In this document: positions 39,942-51,005 of the stretch, piece after piece | Position numbering within the stretch: position 1 is the first letter of the stretch | How the letters are laid out: every line of letters begins with the position of its first letter | Assembly: GCA_022925895.1 (NCBI GenBank) | Contig: JAKSYS010000005.1 | Coordinates: 186,001-250,000, forward strand | Length of the DNA stretch: 64,000 nt | Reading direction: 5' to 3' | Source of the DNA: Fragilaria crotonensis | Lineage: Eukaryota; Bacillariophyta; Fragilariophyceae; Fragilariales; Fragilariaceae | Made by a program: the position numbers and the translations under genes | Notes under the pieces: generated by a model | Seen by the model: the letters and a program-made list of their open reading frames with translations, nothing else | Databases searched by the model: none | Told to the model about the DNA's origin: nothing

Positions 39942-42223
39942 GTGGCTGTTTTGCAATTTGGGCTTAACCTTGCCGACGACATTATGACGCATAACGAACC
40001 GGAGGAAGAAGCACTAGTTGACATTACATCTCTAATTCAGGAATGTGCTTCGTCTCTCAGTTACTCTAATCCGATTCTTTGCAATGAGGAATCCTTTTCC
40101 TTACATGACTCCATGGCCGCTTTGGAGCTTATGGATCGCAAAATGGACTGCTGCGAGCTATCTGCATCTCTCATACATCCAAACAATGATGCTGATGTCA
40201 TCATACCACCCCGAAGTATACCAACTGGTCTCGAGGATGAGGTAGCACCCCTACCCTGGAACGAACTGACAATAAAGGATGCAGCTGCCATTGCTTTGGA
40301 AATCTTGCCGCTATTGGAATCCCTTTTACGAGGAACTTCGGTGGCCGAAAGTACGTATACATGCCTTTATGCGCACAATGCAGTCTTATCCGAGATGAAG
40401 GAACGACTCTTGACACAAAAATTTGGAAATTTGGGGGTTTCAGAGAGTCCTCATGACACGAACATTGCGCAGTTTCTCGTTTACGCCGCGACGTTGGCCA
40501 TGGTTGAGATAAGTGACGTTGTACGGAGCATCGTGCTGCATGCCGATATCTACGAGGAAGAAGATTTTTCTGTCAATACATTTGGACTTCAGTTCTTTCC
40601 AGATGCAGACGGTCCTGAAACAATCAAGACACTTCAAGAAGCGCTTGACCGAATATCTAAATTTGAGGAGGAGAAGCAGACCATTGACGATGTCGTGATT
40701 CTGCGTTACATTATGGAATTTGAATTATCCTTCCTCAAGGCGTGCTCTTCGTTGGCGAAATTGTCGGCGACGCCAGCATTGCAGGTGACGTTGACTGCAC
40801 AGGAAGCGGCACGAGCTGGTGTCGACGCCTTGTCTAAATTGTTGAGCGTATTAGAAGGGCAACCCGCTGCTGAAGAGCAACCACAAGTCCTGTCGAAATG
40901 TTTTGATCCCTACGTTTATCGGCCACTTGTGGGAAGTGCCCCAGTCCGTAAAGTTGCCTTCCTTACACCTAGCGAGTCGCTACCAATTTTAAGCAAGATT
41001 CTCTCAGAAATCGATTGGGCAGTATGCGACTTGCTCCTTTCAGGATCATCACTTCTCCAAATTCGACGAATGTTGAACCATGTTTCACTTTCATCAGTCA
41101 ATATTCTGAGCCGATCATTGATCGTTCTTAATCTCTACTTCGATGACAAACTTCTCGGTGAACATTCGTTGGGATCGTTGATCGGTTCCGAAATGACTCA
41201 AATGATGGGACTTCCAAATGCACTATTGGAATCCACGTACGGGCAGGCCTTCCTCTCTCGAACAGCCAAACCCATGTACGACGCGTTGAAATTGCTGGTC
41301 TTTAATCGCAATCGTCAGCGCTCGTACATGGAGGCAATCATGTTCTACGACTGGTCATCTCTACAACAAGAAGCTCACATTGTGGACGTGAACCATCGAA
41401 AAGATTTTGGAAGCGACATGCCACCCTACTTTACTCACTATGCTTTGTACGTTACTGCGTGGCTCATGGACCATCATGTCGCACTAGGGATTGAACTGGG
41501 ACTGTTCTGTGGGCATCATGACTTGGCCGTCGCCTACTGGTACCGCGACTTTTTGCTCTCCTCTCTCTTGAGCACACTTTCATCCATACGAGCTGCCAAA
41601 AAGATGTCACTCGAGACGAGCCATGCATACGCGGCAGCAGGTGACGATTTGCAGAATGATATGGAAGTAATGATTGTAGGCTTCAAGCGGACTTTGTGTC
41701 GCGGAATCGTGAGGGTAAGTTGAATGGGTTCGTCAATTGAAATTACTTTTCCTTACCTATGGTGTCTCATCCTAAGTGGATCCTGCAGTTCATTGCTTCT
41801 CTTACTCAGGCCAAACTATTGCATCCCGTTGACTTCGAGTTCACATCGCTCGAGCAACGATTCCAAAAGCAATTCGAACCCTTCCAGCTGATCGCATCGC
41901 CGCCGGCACTGTCGTATGAGGATTTCAAGGCCGGATCCGATTTTCAATATGTGGCGCAAGCAGATTTGCTTTCCTCCACGTCGGATTGCTTCAAAAAGAG
42001 CAAAAGCATGTTGGACAATATTTCGACTCATATAGGCTCGATTGAGCGCAAGTATTCGCCGCTTGCCGCGGACGAGATACGGGCGTTGACCAAAGTCTGC
42101 GTCGGAAATTCCGTGTTTTTAATGAGGCTGGTCCAACAATCCTGCGGCAACGGAACCTCAAGCGGGAAGGTGACCCTTGATTTCTCAGTCCACTCGCAGT
42201 TCTGCACAATCAAGATTGTCTAG
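39942..42223 (+). CDS. NAA35: NatC N-acetyltransferase auxiliary subunit NAA35 (Mak10)
   Basis: Two exons, 39942-41714 and 41777-42223, with a 62-bp intron (donor AGG/GTAAGT, acceptor CCTAAG; a second in-phase acceptor at 41788 is possible). 739 residues, close to the 725 of human NAA35. The N-terminal Mak10 signature is clear: FSLHDSMAALELMDRKMDCC, corresponding to the D-A-M-S-A-L-E-x-M-D-x-K-M-D block. The C-terminal exon keeps the family pattern RFQKQFEPFQLIASPPALSY and the closing DFSVHSQF-type segment. NAA35 is the ribosome-binding scaffold of NatC, which acetylates N termini beginning Met-Leu/Ile/Phe/Trp together with NAA30 and NAA38. It converges on the [2Fe-2S] gene, with 86 bp between the stops. 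Confidence 0.9.
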
Positions 42224-42309
42224 CTCGGATTGAAGTGACTTTGACGGTAGTGAGAGTACCAAACTCGAATGTAACAGTAGTCGACGTTGGTGTAGCAGAT
42301 GAATTTCCT

Positions 42310-42784
42310 TTAGTTGGTTACAATCGTACACTTTCCTGCCGGAATGGTCATCTGGCAAGCCTTGACCTTCTTGCCATTCATAGTGACGACACAGGTTCCA
42401 CAGTCGCCCTTTTGACAGTTGTACGGAATTTTGACCCTGGCAGCGTTGGCCACAGTCTTGACCGGCTGGCCAACCACCGCTTTGATAGCTTTGCCGTTGA
42501 TCGTTACTTGGTCATTGTACTTTGGTCCCTGTGATACGGATAGGAGATAAGGTAAGAATCAACCATACGCTGGTTCACTCGTATTTCAATCAGACTGTGC
42601 GACTCACTCCCGTCAGTCCCTCATTTTTGCGTGGAGCAAGCTTGTCATCGTTCTTGAAGGCATCACCAAGGCCTCCGAAAATTTTGAGGGATGTTTCGGA
42701 CAACCTTCCAGTCTGCGGAAAGACTGCGAAGGCAGCAGAAGAATCGATCAGGATGACCAATAAGATGAGTAAGGAGCGAGTCAT
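42310..42784 (-). CDS. Plastid-targeted small [2Fe-2S] protein
   Basis: Two short exons: 42608-42784 (59 codons) and 42310-42528 (72 codons plus stop), joined in phase 0 across a 79-bp intron (donor GGA/GTGAGT, acceptor ATCACAG). 131 residues. The N terminus is a signal peptide with the plastid-type junction SSAAF-AVFPQ (residues 15-24). Exon 2 is a ferredoxin-like beta-grasp: VTINGKAIKAVVGQPVKTVA, then C97-x4-C102-x2-C105-x11-C117 (PYNCQKGDCGTCVVTMNGKK...AC). The 11-residue last gap is that of the xanthine-dehydrogenase-type [2Fe-2S] domain and not the about 29 of plant-type photosynthetic ferredoxins. It probably carries electrons in the plastid; partner unknown. Divergent from the helicase gene, about 490 bp apart. 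Confidence 0.85.
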
Positions 42785-43275
42785 TGTCTAAAACAGTGAT
42801 TCTTGGAGTGCAGTGTTGCTCTAGAGCTAATTGTAAGTTGGAAGTATGAGTAACGGAGTCAGGTTCTAAGTTGCGAAGCGAGAAAGAAAATGTGACACAT
42901 TTTTAGAGTGACATCAGTGTCGGCGGTCGACATCCTGACGGGAAACGACTCGGACACTGCATCGGAAATGGACGAGTGACGGATGTACTGGAATACTCGT
43001 TACACTACACGGTACACGGTACTCTGCTATAGAGCAGTTGGAGGTTTGGTGCATGACAATATACTGTACTCCAGTACATGTTTACAGTTTACATGTACAT
43101 GCGCCACTGTTCAATAATGTGAAGTACAAGTACAAGTACTGTGTACTGGAGTACTTAGCTTGAATTGCAGCCACCCGCGTCGAGATCCACCGATACAGAA
43201 AGGTTTGAGATGTCGCATGTCTGTCGACCATATTTGCCTTTCATTGTTTCACGTTTCACCTGAAACACAATTACT
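42785..43275. promoter_or_regulatory. Divergent intergenic region between [2Fe-2S] and helicase genes
   Basis: 490 bp upstream of two plastid-type genes. Contains overlapping GTAC palindromes at about 43005-43160 (for example GTACTGGAGTAC). No known promoter element was identified. Confidence 0.35.
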
Positions 43276-45146
43276 ATGCACTATGTTGGTCCTTGTTTCC
43301 TGTGGATGCTGATCTTGCCTGCACCTTCCACGTTTCTGTCTGTCGCTGCTTTCTCAGTTGGACCCAACAAGCGACCCGTAGGGATTGGTGAAAAGAACCG
43401 ACCGTCTCCTCCTAAACGACGTCCTGGCAGGGAAGGTGGCCCCGGCACGGAACGAAGTCGCGCTGGATACTCGCTTCGAGCCGATGGAGTTAAGAATTCT
43501 GGCCGAGTAAAACCGCCGAAATGGGAAAGGGAAGGCGATGATCTTTATGCAGAGTTTATCGCGAATGGGGCTGCTGTCACCTTCGAGGAGGCGCGGGAAA
43601 TCTTGGCCAAGCTCGCTCCTAATGTAACGACATCTCCAGAGGTGGGTAGGAGAGCAATCGAGCCACGATTTCAGAATGGAGGCCTGGTTGACGACAAAGG
43701 CGATGAAACTTCGATGAAAGCTCGTCTTCCTCCGATTGGTACAATGTGGGGATCGCTTTCTGTGGGTCCAGTGCTTCGTTCACGCTTAGTCGATAGGGCT
43801 GGTTTAGAAAGCCCAACAGCGGTTCAGGTGGCTGCATTTGACGTAATCCTCAAAGGTCAAAATGCTGTCATTGCATCGCCTACAGGAACTGGAAAGTCAT
43901 TATCATATTTGGTTCCACTTCTGTGCAGATTCGGACTCCAAACGCCATCGATTGCACTCATACTAACTCCTACGGTTGAACTCGCACTCCAATTGCAACG
44001 AGAACTTGATGACAGACTTGGATATGGGGACGGAAATGATTCATCGGCTATTCAAGTAGTTGGTGGGCCGCCGAGCAGTGGGAGCGGCGATCCTGAGGAT
44101 GACATGCTGCTTTCCTCTATTGGTGCAGCTCCATTCCTTGCTGGAACACCCAAAACCTTGCGTCGGCTGCTGGCGGAAGCAAAGAGGAGTACGAACAGCA
44201 AACTCTTAGGCCAAGCTGCAAGAGCTCTATTGTCCAATCCAAAGTGTATTGTCCTCGATGAAGCTGATCGTCTCCTTCAGACCGAACAGCGAGCGCGGCA
44301 TGCTGTCGCAACGGCGAGCAAGCAACCGACACCTAGATTTGGTCGAAAAACTACTTTGAGACCAACAACGACGCAAACCGAGTTTCTATTGCATGACTTT
44401 TCTCTTGCGCGCCTGCAGCTCGTTTGCGCCAGTGCCACAGTTGGTCGGACGCTGCGAAAACAAATTATGGACCTTGTGGGCGCACCCTCTGTCGACAAGG
44501 CATCCGTACTTGTCACTGCCGACGACAGAACCAAAAAGGATGCCGCTCGTCGACGAGCGAGCTGGGTTCCAACCGGAATATCGCACTATTACAGGTTGAT
44601 TCCGGCGGAAGTAGGCCAGAGCGACAGTGCAAGTACCGGAGCAGAGGACCTTGACGACTGCATTCACGAGGCAACTGTCGCGGCGATGTGGGATACAATG
44701 CAATCACTTCAGCCAGCCACATCCCTTATTTTTCCTGGACGAGCTGGTGTTGCTCGTGTTCAAAAAATGCTTCAATCTCGCGGTTTGAAACGTGTGAGAA
44801 CATTGCGTGACTACGTTGATGGCGACTCTCGCGAAATGATTGACCAATCGGACACATCCACTTGGGAAAACACGACGATTCATATTGTCGGAGAAAAGTT
44901 TGGTAGAGGTCTTGACCTACCGGGTGTCGACTATGTTTTCCTCGTGGCGCCACCATCCAGCGCAGCGGCATATGCCCACTTGGCCGGTCGGACCGGACGA
45001 AACCAGCGTCCGGGAAAACAATAATGCTAGTCCGTCCCAAGGAGGCGTGCAAAGTCGTGGCGATTGCCGGTGCACTTGGATTATCATTTTCACCTGTGGA
45101 GGGAGCGTCGACGAGCGATGCGACGGAGATATCCACAAGCACATAG
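43276..45146 (+). CDS. DEAD-box RNA helicase, plastid-type presequence, one frame break near the end
   Basis: The frame opened at 43276 runs 582 codons to a stop at 45024. The N terminus MHYVGPCFLWMLILPAPSTF...SVAAF-SVGP is a signal peptide with an Ala/Phe junction, suggesting plastid import. Helicase motifs: Q-like region, I SPTGTGKS (about 200-207), Ia PTVELALQ, Ib GTPKTL, II DEAD (328-331), III SAT (386-388), IV LIFPGRAGV, V GRGLDLPGVDYV, VI HLAGRTGRNQRPG. Directly after motif VI the reading frame closes, while the -1 frame continues as MLVRPKEACKVVAIAGALGL to a stop at 45146, the expected end of this fold. One missing A in the GGGAAAAC run would explain this; it may be an assembly error or a true truncation. 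Confidence 0.85.
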
Positions 45147-45727
45147 AAGGCGCCGACCGCTCTTAAGGACGAATCGCAAGATGCACCAGAAGCTGCGCAG
45201 AATTCCTCAATGTGAACGCAACGCTGGTTGCACTGAATCCACAATCCAAGACGAAACTCATGGCTGTCAACAGCCACATAATTCGCGAGGAGATATGAAA
45301 AACCTGCTGAACCTTGCAACATAGTTCCGTCCTTCGTAACAACGTTGGGAAACGAGGCGCCCGATACTGAGCAGCAGCCTCGGTTCAGAGAACTACCTTG
45401 GATTGTGACATTATAACTTGAGAAACTCATGCGGTCATCCTTGATTTCATTGTATAAGGAGCCCTTTCCCTCCACCTGAGCCCGTCGACTGGACTTGCCC
45501 ACAAGGAAACGGGTTCAAAATAATGTGATGCCCATCTACCGTAGCTTGTATTGCCCTGTATACTGTATGCTGTACTTGTGTCTCGATTTGGGAGCTCCAG
45601 ATAGAATCAGGAATCTTTGAGATCGAAAATGATTCAAGTGACCGTGACTTGTGAGAGACTTCCACTCTTTCCTCAATATCGAATCACACGTACTCACGTG
45701 CAGACCTTGCTCCGTCGGAAGGTGGAG
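45147..45727. other. Intergenic region, one weak minus-strand frame
   Basis: A minus-strand frame (44726-45502) extends out of the helicase into this region, but has no motif and overlaps the helicase antisense. Nothing else supported. Confidence 0.35.
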
Positions 45728-45735
45728 CTTTGGAG

Positions 45736-46348
45736 TATCGTTGTGTTTGTTTAATTGCTGTTTAAAACACCCTGTTTTAAACAGCTGTTTAAAACAACTT
45801 TTTTTCTTTCAAAAAAACAATTTGTTTAATTGAAATCTAGGTTAGGGTTATGGTTTTACGGTTATGATGCGGTTTTTTCATCGACAAGGCTCATTGCTCA
45901 TCGCATAACTATACTGTTTATAGGTTGAAACAGCATCAAAATGCAGAACATCAGTTAAGTGATGCATGTCAGACAATTCAATACATTTTGATTCAAGAAG
46001 AATGGTGAGACAAAAGGATGTTATCAGTGGACACTTATAGGGGATCCATACCATTCAGTTGGTGGGATACCTGCATGCAACAAGGCAGAGTATTGTCAGG
46101 CATAAGTGCAATTATAAGTTCATGCTGATTAGTCCTTAGGGCTCCTTTCTGTCTTGGTTATCCTTGTTGTCTTGTTCTCAAGGCTTTGAACCGTATTGAT
46201 TGGTGGTCTACTCCGAGTCCTTGACTACTTGGAGTACTGTAGTACTTACTACTGTGAACTGTTGCTGTTTTAAACAAAGTTGTTTTAAACAGTTTTAAAC
46301 TGTTTAAAACAAATTCAAAATCTGAATTTGTTTAAAAACACAACGATA
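45736..46348. mobile_element. 613-bp miniature inverted-repeat element (8-bp target duplication)
   Basis: Terminal inverted repeats TATCGTTGTGTTT (45736-45748) and AAACACAACGATA (46336-46348) are perfect over 13 bp. The flanking CTTTGGAG occurs at 45728-45735 and 46349-46356 as an 8-bp target duplication, the length made by hAT transposases. Subterminal TTTAAAAC/GTTTTAAA palindromes occur at both ends. No coding capacity. The first bases of the repeat are not the usual hAT CA, so family placement is less sure than for the next element. The perfect duplication indicates a fairly recent insertion. Confidence 0.75.
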
Positions 46349-46383
46349 CTTTGGAGGCATCATCAAATTGGCTCGCTTCACAC

Positions 46384-47028
46384 CAAGGGTGGCAAAAACC
46401 TAATTTTTATTTTTTTCAATTTTAGGTTTAGGTTTAAACCTAGTTAAACCTAGTTAAACCTAAATTCCAAACCTAATCTACCGGCCACTGTACCCGATGT
46501 ACTATACTACTATGTAAAGGTGCACTGGGAAGAGTCTCAAGTCTCACCTCTCGCACAGTCTATCTACCGGTAGCTGTAACAGTTGCCTGGTACAGCTAAT
46601 CCATCATTATGCCTTACCCAGCACTACCAATCTGATGGCTTGATCCTCCTCTGCTGCTCATGAGTAGTACACCCTGCTGTCAGCACCAGATTCCTCAAAC
46701 ATACAATCTTCAAATGCAGCATGGTTGGACTTTATGCAGACCACCTTCTCCACAGTCATCATGGCAACCAAGGCATTCCTCAACTTTGTTTGGACCTCAT
46801 TCTTTTATCTTCCTTGCCGATTGTCATAGCTGCTAGTTCGCTTATGTTACTCGCTCATTCGCTGTAACCAAACCCGTAAAGACTTAAAGTAACTCGTAAC
46901 TCATAACCCGTAACCCTAAACCCTTGAGTTAAACCAAAAACCTAAATTATTCGTCTCAAATGAAATCTAGGTTTTAGGTTCAAACCTAGTTAAACCTACT
47001 TGAGTTAAACCTAGCGTTGCCACCCTTG
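46384..47028. mobile_element. 645-bp hAT-type MITE
   Basis: Perfect 12-bp terminal inverted repeats CAAGGGTGGCAA (46384-46395) and TTGCCACCCTTG (47017-47028), flanked by the 8-bp target duplication CTTCACAC (46376-46383 and 47029-47036). The CA-x-GGGTGGCAA terminus and 8-bp duplication are classic hAT features. Subterminal AAACCTAGTTAAACCTA repeats in both orientations would be transposase-binding sites. No transposase gene. It sits only 19 bp from the target duplication of the preceding element. Confidence 0.85.
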
Positions 47029-47036
47029 CTTCACAC

Positions 47037-47421
47037 ACAAACCAACGTCCACACGAAGGCTTGTGCCAGTATTTGGATGCTGCTACATGTACACCCTGGT
47101 ACCATACTCCAGTGCCTTCAATTTCAATTCCAAGTACGGTAGTATAGTAGGGCTGCAACTGGTAGTGCGAATCGGTAGGGAGTCCTCCTAGGACAACTAC
47201 AACTGTAACACAACAAAAACGACACACAACATCGCCGCTCTGTCTCAATCAATTCACGTTATAGCACACTAACCAGCAACTACCCGCATTCCACACACCC
47301 TGCAGTCTCAGTACTGTTGTCGTTGATAAAATAAAGAGTTGGACGCGTTTGTGCCAGCTGCCAACCCACACACCCGCGTACATTAGAGTCACACTTCCGA
47401 ACCAAACAAGGGACGTGTACA
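47037..47421. other. Intergenic, upstream of the ZIP gene
   Basis: No recognisable feature beyond short palindromes; probably the ZIP promoter by position. Confidence 0.3.
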
Positions 47422-48458
47422 ATGGCACAATCGGCGGAGTCGACAATAGAGAAATCGACAAATGGTTACAACAATGATAAGACCAAAGGCGACGCTCGAC
47501 CAATAACTGGTGTTCCCACAATTCTCGCCTCCATCGTGTTGATCATTATCAGTGTTGTCACGCTCCCAGTTCCGTTTCAACCCGTTGGAAAGCCAACTTT
47601 GATGCATGTATGGTACTACGGTTGGATTACAGCATTAAGCACTGGTCTTGGTGTGCTTCCTCTGGTACTTGCTCCGGAACTTGACTCGTTCTGGATAGGA
47701 GTTTCGAATGGTGAGTTTGTTCCCTGCGTTATTTGGTGGGAGGTGAGCCTTCATGCAACCTTGCTCACTCCCCCCTCCTGCTTGCTACAACAGCCATTGC
47801 ATCTGGTATGATGATTGCGGCGAGTTTCTCTCTTTGCTGGGAAGGTTGGTTCTTCGAAGAACCTGACGACGTCTCGGAAATCAGTAGCCCAGTAAGAACT
47901 CTATTCGGGGCCCTTTTGGGCTTTGCCTTCATTCTGGGTACAAAACAGTTTCTTGACAAATACGAGGACATCAAAGTGGGCGGCCTCGCCGGTGCGGATG
48001 CTCGAAGAGCCCTGCTCATTTTCTTTGTAATGACACTACATTCCTTCTCAGAAGGCGTCGGCATTGGCGTCAGTTTCGGTGGCGCACATGGATCGGAACT
48101 CGGCCTCTTCATCTCGGCAAGTCTCGCCGTTCACAACGTCCCGGAAGGACTTGCTATTGCCGTCGTGTTGATTCCCAAAAAGACGGCAAAACTTACTGCC
48201 GCCCTGTGGGCCATCTTGACCTCGATCCCCCAGCCGCTCATGGCAGTTCCTGCCTATTTGTTTGTAAATTACTTTATTGTCGTTCTTCCAGTGGGTTTGG
48301 GCTTTGCTGGTGGTGCCATGGCTTGGGTTGCCTTTATGGAACTGCTTATGGAAGCGTATGAAGAAATTGGTGTGGTGACAACAGGTTGTGTATCGGCTTG
48401 TTCGTTGGCTGGAATGCTGCTCCTTCAACGAGCTATTGATGAAGGGTCGCGGGCGTAA
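47422..48458 (+). CDS. ZIP-family metal transporter
   Basis: Two exons, 47422-47710 and 47794-48458, joined across an 83-bp intron (donor AATG/GTGAGT, acceptor CAACAG); 317 residues. The two metal-binding helices of ZIP proteins are intact: MTLHSFSEGVGIGVSFGG (helix IV) and AVHNVPEGLAIAV (helix V), with HS-x-x-E-G and HN-x-P-E-G. About eight hydrophobic segments are present, with a polar N terminus of about 30 residues before the first. The histidine-rich loop usual between helices III and IV is replaced by an Asp/Glu/Lys stretch (KQFLDKYEDIKVGG). Expected to import Zn2+ (or Fe2+/Mn2+) into the cytosol, from outside or from an organelle. Membrane location is unknown. Confidence 0.9.
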
Positions 48459-48696
48459 GGAGGCAATTACAAAGAAAAACAAGCTGCGTTGAACAAATCA
48501 CGCGGCAATGCGCATTCGAAAGAGAAGGTGACTCGAATCAAAGTAGATCATGATGATGATGATTAAGGAACTAGTCTATACACACTCAAATTTCCGGAAT
48601 AGTTGCACCTCATGAATAAGCGGCCCTCAATATCTTTAATGGCGGATTTTACAATAATCTTTCATGACATGACGAATTTGTCCATGGCATTTTCGT

Positions 48697-49282
48697 CTAT
48701 CTGTGTTTCGTAAGCATGGCACTGGCAATCACACCCAACACTCCAACAGCTGCAACTGCCACAGCTCCAATTGCGGCAGCTTTCTTAACTTGTTGATCTT
48801 CCAGTTGTTCCTGAGACTCGGTGGCTGCCAGGTGCAGCTCGGCTGCCAAACGACTCTCTGGTCGAGCCCGAAGCATGGCTTCACAGCGTGACTGTTGCAA
48901 TGTGATTAAAATATTGTGATTCCGACGAAAATGAGAATTGGGTCGTGAGCCATGTATGTATGCGCAGTTGCGTTGTACTTACTCTAGCTTGGTCGTACTC
49001 GCCCAACAAGTACAAGGCGCACGCAGCTCCGTACATGCAATCCATTTGATGTTCATATCCCTCCTTCACTAGTCCATCCAATATGGTGACAGCGTAACGC
49101 AGTTCGGTCTTTTCTGTCGATTTGCTCAAACAAAAGGCATATTGAAACGTATTGTCAGGAGATGGATTCGACGCTGCTCCAATGGCCAATTCTTCCAAAA
49201 TTTCACGGGAAGGCGCCGCCAATTTGAGCTTTGCATCGAGCTCTGCCTTGACTTGCTTCTGTGAGGCCTTGGTTTCTCCCAT
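48697..49282 (-). CDS. FIS1: Mitochondrial/peroxisomal fission protein FIS1
   Basis: Two exons, 48983-49282 (100 codons) and 48697-48891 (64 codons plus stop), with a 91-bp intron (donor AGA/GTAAGT, acceptor GCAACAG); junction YDQAR-SRCEA; 164 residues, near the usual 150. TPR-like core NTFQYAFCLSKSTEKTELRYAVTILDGLV followed by MYGAACALYLLGEYDQAR matches the FIS1 tandem TPR. The C terminus KKAAAIGAVAVAAVGVLGVIAS-x4-KHR is a tail anchor with a short basic end, typical of outer-membrane insertion in mitochondria and peroxisomes. FIS1 recruits fission machinery (dynamin-related proteins and adaptors). Confidence 0.88.
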
Positions 49283-49938
49283 TTTTGTGTAGTTGGTTGT
49301 TGTTGTTGACGAATGTGGCGGGTTGTCAAAGTTTCAGTGATCGATTCGGTTTTTATGAGAGCAGTTCGTGACATAAAAAAGTGAACAGTTGCTGTGTATG
49401 ACGACTATACACTGTACACTGTACACACATTTGTAGTTCGACAAGATTAGCACTACAGGTCGTCGTGGAAGAAGGGCGAAGTCATTGAACTCGAGTGCAC
49501 GTGGTTTTCCTACTACAGTACCACCAAGAGCGGGTACGCGGCTACTTTAGTACTGTAGTACCAGGTACCTGGTATGATATAAGTACAGTACAGTGCATCG
49601 TTCGGATTTCGAAAGACCGCGAAAATCATCTTGTCGACTCTCCCACGAATCAAACTGGAGCGATCAATACCTATATCATATATGTACATGAAGAAGTACA
49701 ACTGATAGTAGAAATTTACACAGGAATCCACAGGATTCCCAGAAGTCGCCTCAGCTGTACTGCTACAGGCACTCGATATGGTAAAGTGCTAGTGAATGAT
49801 TCTCAGTCCACGGCCACCGGCCACTACGTTTAGTACCGAAAAATGCCACAGTGACGAGTACGCTAGTGCTAGTAGATCTACAGTGGCATAGTGGGCTAAA
49901 ACGCAGTGGGTATGACGTATGACGTTAGAAATCTAGGA
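49283..49938. other. Intergenic region, nothing supported
   Basis: Palindromic GTAC/GGTACC runs near 49550-49590. A 112-codon frame at 49495-49833 has no features. Confidence 0.35.
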
Positions 49939-49946
49939 GTCTACAA

Positions 49947-50267
49947 CAGAGACGGGAATTTCAAACCCAGCACACCCCAACCCACGGCCCACCCAAACCC
50001 ATTGGGTTAAGGGTGGGTTTTGGGTGAGCTGCAGGATTCATGGGTGGGTCTGGGTGGGCCGACAAATCGTAGCAAGAAATGACAGTAGATGTTTGCTACC
50101 GGTAGTAGTAGCACCATCTAATCCAGTACTGCCTACTGGGTTTGGGTGGGTTTGGGTAGGTCTTGGTCGATCGTACGGGTTCTGGGTGGGTTTGGGTTGG
50201 TATTTCCATGAGCGTAGGTTTACGTGGGTACCCATGGGTTTGATATTTTCAGAAATTCCCGTCTCTG
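49947..50267. mobile_element. 321-bp hAT-type MITE with GGGT-rich interior
   Basis: Perfect 16-bp terminal inverted repeats CAGAGACGGGAATTTC (49947-49962) and GAAATTCCCGTCTCTG (50252-50267), flanked by the 8-bp target duplication GTCTACAA at 49939-49946 and 50268-50275. The CAGAG terminus and 8-bp duplication are hAT features. Subterminal DNA is built from GGGTGGGTTTGGGT-type repeats, in opposite orientation at the far left, so it could form G-quadruplex or hairpin structures. No coding capacity. Confidence 0.88.
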
Positions 50268-50275
50268 GTCTACAA

Positions 50276-51005
50276 GCTCCTGGATGGTTCACTTAGCACA
50301 GGCCTGGAGTTGCTGGGGATGGCGGGTGGGTTAGCGAAAAAAATGAACAGGCAACATATCATCACCGCATTCACTCAAATTGCTCCATTGCAAAGCAAGT
50401 GAGCGATTTCTCCATCCGGGAACATGTATTTCCCATTGGCATGTACTGGTATGTATACCGTACAATGTCGAATAGTCCTAGAGCCGTCAGTGTGACACTC
50501 CGTAACGAATAGGCGGTAAGCGTAGTTACAGTAGGTGGTATCGCCTTACTGTCGCATTCGCTTACTGTCTTATCTGCAATACAATGAGTCAATGAGTAAT
50601 GAGTATACACTAGCATACACTACTACCCTACATACTCCGAGTACCAGGGGGTTCAGGACCTTTGACTCATGTCTCAGTACATTCAAAACGATTATTACAC
50701 ATATCATACATCATACACATGTATAACCAGGTGAACAAGAATCCGGAACCTCCGATATGCATAGTCCAGCATAAATGTACAATACATGGTACCAGTACAC
50801 TCGTGCATACGCTAGAGGCTAGAGTACCAGGTACTACCGGTAGTAGTACCGGTACTTGGATATACTGCCATCGTGACGAAAGATGCTGCCGACGATCGCC
50901 AATTGCAAATAGCATCGGCAATGGTCCACGCTCACTGTCATGGTTCTCCCCATTCAGAACGTGTGTTTCATGTAGAGATCCTGGTCAAAGCAAAAGCGTC
51001 GCACC
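50276..51005. other. Intergenic region, nothing supported
   Basis: GTAC and ACCGGT palindromes around 50800-50860. No gene recognised. Confidence 0.35.

Noticed and set aside
42522-42791. 89-codon plus-strand frame
   Set aside because: Antisense to the [2Fe-2S] gene exon 1, which has a signal peptide, correct splice sites and a matching exon 2.
44726-45502. 258-codon minus-strand frame overlapping the helicase 3' end
   Set aside because: Mostly antisense to conserved helicase motifs; the free part has no motif or targeting signal and no partner exon.
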